This document shows, one piece after another, positions 8,679 to 16,359 of a stretch of 64,000 bases of DNA. Made by a program: the position numbers and the translations under genes. The notes under the pieces were generated by a model that saw only the letters and a list, made by a program, of their open reading frames with translations, had not been told where the DNA came from and searched no databases. The DNA is taken from NCBI GenBank assembly GCA_944323485.1, contig CALUSR010000002.1, positions 194,048 through 258,047 of the forward strand. The letters run 5' to 3'. The DNA is from Candidatus Gastranaerophilales bacterium. GTDB taxonomy: Bacteria; Cyanobacteriota; Vampirovibrionia; Gastranaerophilales; CAJFVJ01. The first letter of the stretch is position 1. Each line of letters begins with the position of its first letter.

Positions 8679-9557
8679 TGAAAATGCCTGATGTTCAGCC
8701 AATCTTATCTTTTCATCACCGGCATAAAACGCTGTACCGCCTACACAAACACGGTTAATTTTACCATCGAAAAAGCCCAAACAAACTTTTATTTCAGAGG
8801 GTCTGTTCATTGAATACCCTTGTTCAAAAACAAGCTTATTAGCCTGTGCCCGAGTTATTTTATTATATCTGTAAAGATAACACGCAAGAGCTCCGTTTGA
8901 TGTTCCGGTCGCCGCCTCTTCATCTATATCATAAAGCGGCGCAAAATTTCTGCAATGAGCTGTTCCTCCGTACTTTGTCTGCTCGGTAAACACATGAACG
9001 CCTACCGTATCATATTTTTTGCTGACAGATGATATTTTTAAAAAATCAGGTCTAAGATTGAACAGAACATCTAAACTCCTGACAGGAAGCAATATATCTC
9101 TCAACCCCGTAGAAACTATTTGTACCGGCAAATTTTCAATCAAATCAGACTCTTTTAATCCAAAACACGGTAGAATTTCTTCTTTAGGAATCTCATCATA
9201 GAACTCTGGCAAATTCTGGGTCATAAAAACACTTTCGTTCTCTACATTTATATCTATTTCTCCTGCCTTTGTCGACAGAAAATAATTCCCATCCTCAAGA
9301 AGCTCCTGTTTTTTCAACAGAGAAAAAGCTGCAATCGTCGCATGACCGCACAAATCAACCTCTGCTGCCGGTGTAAAAAATCTGATTTCATAATGAGAAC
9401 CATCAACTCTGTTCAAAAATGCTGTTTCAGAAAAACCTGCAATTGATGCAATCTTTAGCATTTCTTTTTCCGAAAAATCAGACCTTAAAACAACACCGGC
9501 AGGATTACCTCCCTCCGGTGTTGTTGCAAAAGAATTCATAATAAATACTTGTATCAT
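8676..9557 (-). CDS. PhzF family isomerase/epimerase-like protein
   Basis: PhzF/YddE family, diaminopimelate epimerase fold. N terminus reads MIQVFIMNSFATTPEGGNPA; the catalytic Glu of the family lies in FSETAFL (about residue 45); DLCGHATIAAF (about 69-79) and ATGTSNGALACYL (about 218-230) are the conserved substrate-binding turns of the two half-domains. Length 293 is normal. No phenazine genes are near, as is usual for PhzF-like proteins of unknown substrate. The stop lies next to the T-run of the opposite-strand terminator. Confidence 0.88.
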   Translation of the reverse strand: MIQVFIMNSFATTPEGGNPAGVVLRSDFSEKEMLKIASIAGFSETAFLNRVDGSHYEIRFFTPAAEVDLCGHATIAAFSLLKKQELLEDGNYFLSTKAGEIDINVENESVFMTQNLPEFYDEIPKEEILPCFGLKESDLIENLPVQIVSTGLRDILLPVRSLDVLFNLRPDFLKISSVSKKYDTVGVHVFTEQTKYGGTAHCRNFAPLYDIDEEAATGTSNGALACYLYRYNKITRAQANKLVFEQGYSMNRPSEIKVCLGFFDGKINRVCVGGTAFYAGDEKIRLAEHQAFS

Positions 9558-9560
9558 AAC

Positions 9561-10586
9561 TTATCCGAGAATCAGCCTGCGAGCAAACTCTACAACACTG
9601 TAAATAACACAGGCAATCATCATACACACTGGAATTGTCAAAACCCAGGCAAAAACAATATTTTTGACTATACTCCATTTTACTGCCGAAGCTTTAATTG
9701 TAGAACCTACACCCATTATTGATGAAGAGATAACATGAGTCGTGCTGAGAGGGATACCAAAGTGCGATGCAGTAAGTATTATTGATGCTGCAGATGTTTC
9801 TGCGGCAAATCCATGGATTGGCTTCAGCTTAATAATCTTGCTTCCCATCGTTCTGATAATCTTCCATCCGCCGGACATAGTTCCTAAAGCAATTGTTGCC
9901 GCACAAACACAAATTACATAAATAGGTATCTCAAAATCACCGTCAGGACTCTTCTCAAGTACACCTCCGACAAGCAAAGCAAGAGAGATTATACCCATCG
10001 TCTTCTGAGCATCGTTTGACCCGTGAGATAAAGCCATCAAACCTGAAGACAACAACTGAAAGCGTCTGAACCTTCTGTTAACCTTATCGGGATTTTTCTT
10101 ATAAAACAATCTGAGCAAAAATAACATAAAGATAAAACCTACAACAAAACCGACAATCGGTGATGCAAACATAGGTATAATAACTTTATCTATAAGTGTT
10201 AAAAAACTCACACAGCCGATACCTGAGTGCATAACCCCGGCGCCGAGTAAACCGCCGATTAGGGCATGAGAAGAACTTGAAGGCAACCCCAAGAACCATG
10301 TGAACAAATTCCACACAACAGCAGCCAAAAGAGCACATAATATAACCTTCAGCGTAACGGCATCAGGATTAACAATCCCGGAACCTATTGTTTTTGCAAC
10401 GTGCGTTCCAAGCAAAGCGCCGACAAAATCAAGACTACCGCCGAATATTACCGCTGCCCTCGGAGAAAGAACTCTTGTCGATACGATTGTGGCAATAGCA
10501 TTCGCCGCATCATGAAAACCGTTAATATATTCAAATACCAACGCAGTCACGATGACCATTATCAAGAAAATTACCATTAAAGTCAT
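9561..10586 (-). CDS. pit: Inorganic phosphate transporter, PiT family
   Basis: Low-affinity phosphate (metal-phosphate) symporter in the inner membrane. Both inverted PiT signatures are present: GFHDAANAIATIVSTRVLSP near the N terminus and ALSHGSNDAQKTMGIISLAL near the middle, with about ten hydrophobic segments. It follows a DUF47 gene with a 14-base gap, the usual Pit-accessory pair, so the two are probably co-transcribed. Confidence 0.92.
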   Translation of the reverse strand: MTLMVIFLIMVIVTALVFEYINGFHDAANAIATIVSTRVLSPRAAVIFGGSLDFVGALLGTHVAKTIGSGIVNPDAVTLKVILCALLAAVVWNLFTWFLGLPSSSSHALIGGLLGAGVMHSGIGCVSFLTLIDKVIIPMFASPIVGFVVGFIFMLFLLRLFYKKNPDKVNRRFRRFQLLSSGLMALSHGSNDAQKTMGIISLALLVGGVLEKSPDGDFEIPIYVICVCAATIALGTMSGGWKIIRTMGSKIIKLKPIHGFAAETSAASIILTASHFGIPLSTTHVISSSIMGVGSTIKASAVKWSIVKNIVFAWVLTIPVCMMIACVIYSVVEFARRLILG

Positions 10587-10600
10587 AACCGTTTCTCTCT

Positions 10601-11242
10601 TTAGTTTTGTTTCAATACTACATTAACTACTTCATCAGACACTGAGAAGCACAAATCAAGCGCATTCTCTATATCTTTGTAAATATCTCTGATTTTGATT
10701 ACATCAAGAGCCTCATATTTACCTGAAAAGAGCTCATCCATCGCATGAAACAGAATTTCATCACCATGGGCTTCTATCTCTTTCATTCTGATATTGCTCT
10801 CCGTGATGTCTTTTATCGAGCTGACTTTTCTCAGATGCTGAACAATATAAATCAACTCTGAACAAGCTTTCACAAGAGTTTCGCCCTGACTTTTCATATT
10901 GCCTGTATAACGTTCAAGACGATAGACCCTCAAATTCATACAAGCTTTCACTATCTTCTTTGTTATTTTATTCAAATGAGTTGCTATGCTCTGAATGTCT
11001 TCTCTGTCTATGGGTGTAACAAAGGTATTGTTCAACTGGGTTAAAGTTTCTTTTGCAAGGTCATTACTTTTATGTTTCAACCCTTTAGCTTCAATAATAT
11101 GCTTCTCAACCAGACCATCCGTCATAATCGCATTGAATAAACGTGCTGCTTCTTCACAAACCTTTGCACTGTCTTCAAACAGAGCATAAAAAACCTTCTC
11201 TTCAGGAGGTAATATATAACTCAATAAATTAAATTTTGACAT
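10601..11242 (-). CDS. DUF47 (PhoU-like) phosphate transport accessory protein
   Basis: 213-residue all-helical protein of the DUF47/TIGR00153 family, structurally related to PhoU. Typical features are the N-terminal region with FYALFEDSAKVCEEAARLF, the conserved metal-binding-type helix KGLKHKSNDLAKETLTQLN, and FVTPIDREDIQSIATHLNKI (about residues 78-97). Genes of this family precede pit genes in many bacteria and are thought to regulate Pit activity. Here it lies directly upstream of pit. Confidence 0.9.
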   Translation of the reverse strand: MSKFNLLSYILPPEEKVFYALFEDSAKVCEEAARLFNAIMTDGLVEKHIIEAKGLKHKSNDLAKETLTQLNNTFVTPIDREDIQSIATHLNKITKKIVKACMNLRVYRLERYTGNMKSQGETLVKACSELIYIVQHLRKVSSIKDITESNIRMKEIEAHGDEILFHAMDELFSGKYEALDVIKIRDIYKDIENALDLCFSVSDEVVNVVLKQN

Positions 11243-11273
11243 ATTTTTCCCTTTCCATTTTTTCTTAAATTAC

Positions 11274-12554
11274 CTAACCAACAAGTATACCTGCTATCGC
11301 TGCAGATAAATATGACGCAAGCGTTCCGCATATCAATGCGCGAACACCGAGTACGGCCAAATCTTTTTTCCTGTTTGGAGCTATCTCTCCAATACCACCA
11401 ACCTGAATTGCTATCGAGCCCAAATTTGCAAACCCGCAAAGTGCAAAACTCGCAATAACAATCGACTTCTGCGACAACAAACCGCTGCTGTTCATCGCAA
11501 GCAAATCAATATAAGCAACAAACTCGTTCAATACAAGCTTTGTCCCCATCAACCCTCCGACAGAAGCTGCCTCTTTGAAGGGAACGCCCATCAAATATGC
11601 AAAAACGGAGAATATTGCACCAAGTATCTCCCTCAAACTCAAATGAGCAAAATCAAGCCCAAGGAATGAAGAAATATGAAACCAGTTCACAACCAGACGC
11701 CCTGCAAAACCGAGAATCCAATCAATCATCGCAATTAGAGCAATCAAACCGATTAACATGGCAATAATACTCAAAGATATTCTCATACCATCGCTTGCCC
11801 CATGAGAAATAGCATCAATCAGATTGACATAAGTCTTCTCAACTTTGAGTTTGACCTCTCCTTTTGTTTCTGACTTCTCTGTCTCAGGATAAACTATCTT
11901 CGATATAACCAATGCCCCCGGAGCAGCCATAATGCTCGCAGCAAGCAGATATTCGGCAGGCACGCCCATTGATATATAAATTGCCATAACTCCGCCCGCT
12001 ATACAGGCCATAGAACCTGACATGGAAGCAAGAAGTTCTGAGCGGGTCATCCCTGCCACATACGGCTTTATCATAATCTGAGCCTCAACCTGACCGACAA
12101 ACGCACTTGCCACATTCGACAACGCTTCTGCTCCGCTTACTCCCATAATCTTATACATCAACTTGGCAATCACTGCGATTACTCTTTGCATTATTCCGAG
12201 ATGATAGAAAATATTTACCAAAACAACAATAAAAATTATTGTCGGGATTATTTTTATTGCAAAAATAAAACTGCTTCCGAAAATTGATGTCAATAAATCA
12301 GGTTTATCAGCAAGAAAACCAAAAACAAAACGACCGCCGTCATCGGAAAAATCAAGCAATTTCTTTATAAAATACCCTATTCCTTCAAAAATCGCCTTTC
12401 CTAAAGATGTCTTTAAAATAAAAACGGCCAGGAATAACTGCAATCCAAGACCGACCAATACTGTTCTTAAATTAATAGCTTTTTTGTTATTTGACATCAA
12501 AAACGCTATACCGAGAATAAAAACTATCCCTATCAACCCAAAAAAACGATCCAC
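11274..12554 (-). CDS. nupC: Concentrative nucleoside transporter (CNT/NupC family)
   Basis: 426-residue inner-membrane nucleoside symporter. Seen: N-terminal membrane segments with GLGLQLFLAVFILKTSLGK, the gate-domain region SIFGSSFIFAIKIIPTIIFIV, the substrate motif GQVEAQIMIKPYVAGMTRSEL, and the C-terminal core ALCGFANLGSIAIQVGGIG. Start is GTG 12554 with GAGGAA about eight bases upstream. It is the first gene of a - strand run continuing into DUF47 and pit (31-base gap), so purine/pyrimidine and phosphate salvage may be co-expressed. Confidence 0.9.
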   Translation of the reverse strand: MDRFFGLIGIVFILGIAFLMSNNKKAINLRTVLVGLGLQLFLAVFILKTSLGKAIFEGIGYFIKKLLDFSDDGGRFVFGFLADKPDLLTSIFGSSFIFAIKIIPTIIFIVVLVNIFYHLGIMQRVIAVIAKLMYKIMGVSGAEALSNVASAFVGQVEAQIMIKPYVAGMTRSELLASMSGSMACIAGGVMAIYISMGVPAEYLLAASIMAAPGALVISKIVYPETEKSETKGEVKLKVEKTYVNLIDAISHGASDGMRISLSIIAMLIGLIALIAMIDWILGFAGRLVVNWFHISSFLGLDFAHLSLREILGAIFSVFAYLMGVPFKEAASVGGLMGTKLVLNEFVAYIDLLAMNSSGLLSQKSIVIASFALCGFANLGSIAIQVGGIGEIAPNRKKDLAVLGVRALICGTLASYLSAAIAGILVG

Positions 12555-12729
12555 TCGTAATTCCTCAAAAGTCTTTATTCTCTTATTCTACTAAAAAATA
12601 TTTTTTTCATGTGCGTTTGTTAAGTTAAGCAAAGAAATTTCAAATAAAATAAAGTGTCTGAATGAGTTCAAATATTGCTGAAAATTATATACTAAACAAA
12701 TAAATAGTATAATCACGGAGGATGTAACT

Positions 12730-13593
12730 GTGGCAAGGAAAGCACTTAAAATAAAAGAAGAGATACCTCAGTTATACGAAGTCAAACCGATAAAAACAAA
12801 ACCATATAACGATATAGACCTCAATCACTGGAAAGATTATGACCATATAGATACAGGCACTCTATGGATGTATCAATCTCGTGCAAAAGGAAACGGACAC
12901 TCCTTTGACTACCACGGCAACTACATTCCTCAAATTGCCCAGCAGCTCTACGAAAGATACACAAAAAAGGGAGATGTTATCCTCGATATGTTCCTCGGCT
13001 CAGGGACATCTGCCATCGAAGCTTTGAATATGCACAGAAGATGCATTGGTATAGAACTGAATCCGAATGTTGTAGAATATACTTCCTCAAAATTTTCTCA
13101 AAAAGATTTATGCACTGATATCAGAATAATAAACGGCGACAGCGCATCAGAAGAAATTAAAGAAAAAATTCAGACAAATCTTGAACTTATGACAGAAAAA
13201 AAGGCACAATTTGTCGTTTTGCACCCGCCTTATGATGACATAATCAAATTCAGCGACAACGAAAAAGACCTTTCAAACTGCAAATCAACTCAGGAATTTT
13301 ATGACCTCTTCGGAAAAGTTGCCAAAACAGCCTACGATTTCCTTGAGAAAAAAAGATTTGCAGCCCTCATCATCGGTGATAAATACGCAAACGGAGAACT
13401 CATTCCGCTTGGATTCAAATGCATGGAAGCAATGAATAACGCAGGTTTCACAACAAAATCAATTATTATAAAAAACATCGAAGGCAACGAAAAAGCAAAA
13501 GGAAAAACTGCAAACCTCTGGAGATACAGAGCTCTTGCAGGCGGTTTCAATATCTTCAAGCATGAATATATCATGGTATTCGAGAAAAGATAG
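12730..13593 (+). CDS. Orphan DNA methyltransferase (N6-A or N4-C type), motif I before motif IV
   Basis: SAM-dependent methyltransferase. Motif I and the following segment, DMFLGSGTSAIEALNMHRR then CIGIELNPN (about residues 79-110), are those of beta-class amino-methyltransferases (DPFxGSGTT...GIE). Motif IV appears later as HPPYDDIIKFS (about residue 171), so the order is I then IV, and the first residue is His instead of Asp/Asn/Ser. DLSNCKSTQEFYDLF after it is typical for this group. No restriction endonuclease or specificity gene is adjacent, so it is likely a solitary modification enzyme. Start is GTG 12730 with GGAGG at 12717-12721. The gene ends flush against the convergent permease. 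Confidence 0.82.
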   Translation: MARKALKIKEEIPQLYEVKPIKTKPYNDIDLNHWKDYDHIDTGTLWMYQSRAKGNGHSFDYHGNYIPQIAQQLYERYTKKGDVILDMFLGSGTSAIEALNMHRRCIGIELNPNVVEYTSSKFSQKDLCTDIRIINGDSASEEIKEKIQTNLELMTEKKAQFVVLHPPYDDIIKFSDNEKDLSNCKSTQEFYDLFGKVAKTAYDFLEKKRFAALIIGDKYANGELIPLGFKCMEAMNNAGFTTKSIIIKNIEGNEKAKGKTANLWRYRALAGGFNIFKHEYIMVFEKR

Positions 13594-14973
13594 CTATTTT
13601 TTCTCTCTTAACTTGAATCTGAACAAATAAACCAACGCCCCAATCCCGACAAGAACAAGCCCGGGGATTGTATACTGCGACTTGTGTATCAAAAGATTTA
13701 TGCAGATGAACGTTGCCATAAAACAATACGCAAGAGGCAAATAAGGATATAAAATCGCCTTGTACGGACGGTTTATATCAGGATATTTCTTTCTGAAATA
13801 AACTAATCCGCCTATTGTCAAAATATAGAACAATAAAGCAACAAAAATAACATAATCCAATAAATCAGAATAAGACCCCGTCAATACAAGGAATGATGCC
13901 CATATCCCCTGCAAAATCAAGGCATTTCCGGGAACATGATTTTTGTTTAATTCGGCAAGATAGTTGAAAAACAATCCGTCTTTTGCCATTGCATAATAAA
14001 TTCTTGCTCCCGAGAGAATCACGCCGTTTACACATCCGAGCGCAGCTATCACAATTATCACAGCGATAATCATTTTACCCCATACGCCGAATATCTCTCC
14101 CATAAAAGCAGCTCCGACAATATCTTCAGGAGCATGTTTTATTGCATCAAGAGGCAAAACACCGAGATATATGACATTCACAAGAACATAAATCAAAACA
14201 ACCCCGCCTATTCCAAAAAACAAAGACAAAGGAAGATTTCTCTCGGGATTTTTTATCTCAGAAGCAATCAGCGTAACATTATACCAGGAATCAGCCGAAA
14301 ATAACGCACCTACCATCGCAACAGCTATGGCTGAGGAGATGCTGATATTCTCTGGCATTGAGAAAGTCGTAATATTTTCTGTAAATACATGAGGATTGAA
14401 TCCGAGGAAAATACCGCATAAAATCATACCGACAAGAGCAAGAATCTTTGCTGAAGTAAATATATTCTGGATTATTACCCCGTCTTTTACTCCTCTGATA
14501 TTGAAATAAGTCAAAACAACTATCAACAAAATAGCCAGCGCCTGCAAAGAAGAAACTGATATCCCATGAAAAGAAATAAGCTTTATATTTGAGCTGATTT
14601 GAGGGAATAACACTCCGCTGAATTTTGCAAATGCAACAGCAACAGCAGCAATAGTTCCTGTTTGGATTACAAGAAAAGAAACCCATCCGTAAAGAAAACC
14701 CGCAAATTTTCCCCAAACTTTCTTCAAATAAACATACTGACCGCCTGCCTCAGGAATAGATGCGGAATACTCCGCATAACATAATCCCGCTATCAACGTC
14801 ATAACACCTGCAACAATCCAAACAAGCAAAAGCATCAAAGAAGAGTTGACCTGACGGGCTATATCCGCTGATACAATAAAAATCCCTGAACCAATCATAG
14901 AACCTGCAACAATAGCAATTGCATCAAACAAATTCAACGAACGTTCTAAAGCCACTTCCTTCTTTTCTTCCAT
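13594..14973 (-). CDS. APC-superfamily amino acid permease
   Basis: 459-residue permease with about 12 membrane segments. The first helix reads NLFDAIAIVAGSMIGSGIFIV; the GSGIF unwound segment binds the substrate backbone in LeuT-fold transporters. GLCYAEYSASIPEAGGQYVYL after TM2 and NPERNLPLSLFFG in the middle are characteristic of the amino acid/polyamine/LAT-like group. Substrate cannot be told. Start ATG 14973 is preceded by AAGGGGTGG; a further upstream start at 15018 lacks support. Confidence 0.9.
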   Translation of the reverse strand: MEEKKEVALERSLNLFDAIAIVAGSMIGSGIFIVSADIARQVNSSLMLLLVWIVAGVMTLIAGLCYAEYSASIPEAGGQYVYLKKVWGKFAGFLYGWVSFLVIQTGTIAAVAVAFAKFSGVLFPQISSNIKLISFHGISVSSLQALAILLIVVLTYFNIRGVKDGVIIQNIFTSAKILALVGMILCGIFLGFNPHVFTENITTFSMPENISISSAIAVAMVGALFSADSWYNVTLIASEIKNPERNLPLSLFFGIGGVVLIYVLVNVIYLGVLPLDAIKHAPEDIVGAAFMGEIFGVWGKMIIAVIIVIAALGCVNGVILSGARIYYAMAKDGLFFNYLAELNKNHVPGNALILQGIWASFLVLTGSYSDLLDYVIFVALLFYILTIGGLVYFRKKYPDINRPYKAILYPYLPLAYCFMATFICINLLIHKSQYTIPGLVLVGIGALVYLFRFKLREKK

Positions 14974-15061
14974 ATCCACCCCTTTTGCAGTGCTAAATAT
15001 TCTCAAAATATAACACAATCAAAAGTAATAAACAGGATTTGTTACATTATCTTGAAAAATA

Positions 15062-16105
15062 TTAAACAAAAAAACTTGAATACAGACGATAAACAGTATC
15101 TGAAAGCAAAATAATAAGAAACAGAATAGTTGAACCCTGAATCAAAAAACAACTCTTCCTCGCTGGCAGCATAATCGAGAAAAAGGCAGCAGCCGGCAAA
15201 AGAACAGATGCAAAATACCTTCCCTGTATGCCGTCTATCAAATCTGCTCCCACATGACTCCATACAATGTACATATTGGTGCTTACTACAAAAATAATCA
15301 ATAAACTCAAAGACAATATAATCAATTTCTGCTTCAACGAAAACATCTCTCTGCCCTTGCTTTCAACATCTATCGAAAAAAATACATTCAACACAAAAAA
15401 TATATAATATAAACCATATGCCCACCAATCGAGTCTTATGTTCAACCACCCGAGAACCCCTACCATCTCTCTCAGCATTCTCGAAAAAATCCTCGATGTT
15501 CTGAAAAAAGTCTGCAAATACTCAATCGGATGACTCAAAATATAAACCACCTGTTCAACAGGCTTTGCTCCGTTACCGGGAACAAGAACACTTGACGCTA
15601 TCTTCCCCCACACCAGAGATAAAACTACCGACGGCACAACAACTGTCGCCATTTTCACAAAATATCCGCCGCAAAATTTTTTCTTTGGAATAAGAAAAAC
15701 AAAAAATACTATCAAAAAATTCTGCTTTACCTGCCCTATAATAAACGCAAGAACAGCAAGCAACACAACCTGTTTCCATCCTATTTTTGAATCATCACCA
15801 ACACTGTATTGCAAAATTTTGGCAAAAAATAACATACTCGACGACAACAACACAGGATCTGTCGATAAAGACCCTGCAAGCGACAGATTAATTGGCGCAA
15901 GCAAAATCAAAACTCCGACCCACTTCAAAAAAGGGAGAGAGCGTATCGCAAAAAAGCCAAGGATTAAATAAAAAAGAAAATTAAAAATCTTTCCTCCGAA
16001 CATAATATACAAAAGAGATGGCGTAAACATCTCCATAAATTTCATCCCTGTTACCTGCGGCATATATGCAACAGGTGAATACAGAGCAGTTTCTCTTTTA
16101 AGCAA
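15062..16105 (-). CDS. DUF2142 membrane protein, 3' part (after a frameshift)
   Basis: The large C-terminal part of a polytopic DUF2142 protein, related to GT-C type glycosyltransferases. It opens in this frame at a TTG (16105) directly after an in-frame TAG, so it has no proper start of its own. ALYSPVAYMPQVTGMKF and LAPINLSLAGSLSTDPVLL match the family middle region ('P..Y.P', then 'S...D'). The 5' part is in the neighbouring frame at 16051-16359. Restoring one T at the T-run 16096-16099 would fuse the halves into one protein of about 432 residues. It could be a pseudogene, a sequencing error in a homopolymer, or a slippage site. Confidence 0.75.
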   Translation of the reverse strand: MLKRETALYSPVAYMPQVTGMKFMEMFTPSLLYIMFGGKIFNFLFYLILGFFAIRSLPFLKWVGVLILLAPINLSLAGSLSTDPVLLSSSMLFFAKILQYSVGDDSKIGWKQVVLLAVLAFIIGQVKQNFLIVFFVFLIPKKKFCGGYFVKMATVVVPSVVLSLVWGKIASSVLVPGNGAKPVEQVVYILSHPIEYLQTFFRTSRIFSRMLREMVGVLGWLNIRLDWWAYGLYYIFFVLNVFFSIDVESKGREMFSLKQKLIILSLSLLIIFVVSTNMYIVWSHVGADLIDGIQGRYFASVLLPAAAFFSIMLPARKSCFLIQGSTILFLIILLSDTVYRLYSSFFV

Positions 16106-16359
16106 TCTCTATCAGTCAAAAAATCATAAAATTTAGTAGCTTTTTCTAACTCATGAACAGATTTAGGCAAAAATGAACCCGAGTGCTCTTCATCAGGCTT
16201 TTGAACAACTATCTGCCCGTCAATAATCCCCAATGTCCTGTAAAAATGAGCATTCTCATCAGGATACAAAAACGGCGGCGTAAAAATCATTATCATCACA
16301 CCGAAAAATATCCCCAAAAAGAGAAATACCCGCTCAGGACAGAAAATTTTATTCATCAT
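16051..16359 (-). CDS. DUF2142 membrane protein, 5' part (before a frameshift)
   Basis: N-terminal 85 or so residues of the same gene: a membrane segment (VFLFLGIFFGVMIMIFTPPF) followed by PDENAHFYRTLGIIDGQIVV, the DUF2142 'PDE.aH' signature. After FYDFLTDRD the frame turns into an unrelated 18-residue tail. The gene overlaps the end of the DUF2339 gene by 11 bases and was probably co-translated with it. Length 102 is far below the family norm of 400-500. Confidence 0.75.
   Translation of the reverse strand: MMNKIFCPERVFLFLGIFFGVMIMIFTPPFLYPDENAHFYRTLGIIDGQIVVQKPDEEHSGSFLPKSVHELEKATKFYDFLTDRDCLKEKLLCIHLLHICRR

Noticed and set aside
12730-13593. Restriction-modification system with the HNH protein at 51470
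   Set aside because: The two genes are 38 kb apart and no specificity or restriction gene accompanies either.
14291-14716. Frame of 141 codons on the - strand inside the amino acid permease
   Set aside because: Same-strand shadow of the permease in another frame, with Cys-rich low-complexity runs and no start signal.
16090-16105. Programmed -1 frameshift in the DUF2142 gene
   Set aside because: The site CTTAAAAG does not match X-XXY-YYZ and no downstream pseudoknot is evident; a one-base loss in a homopolymer is simpler. Kept only as an open alternative.
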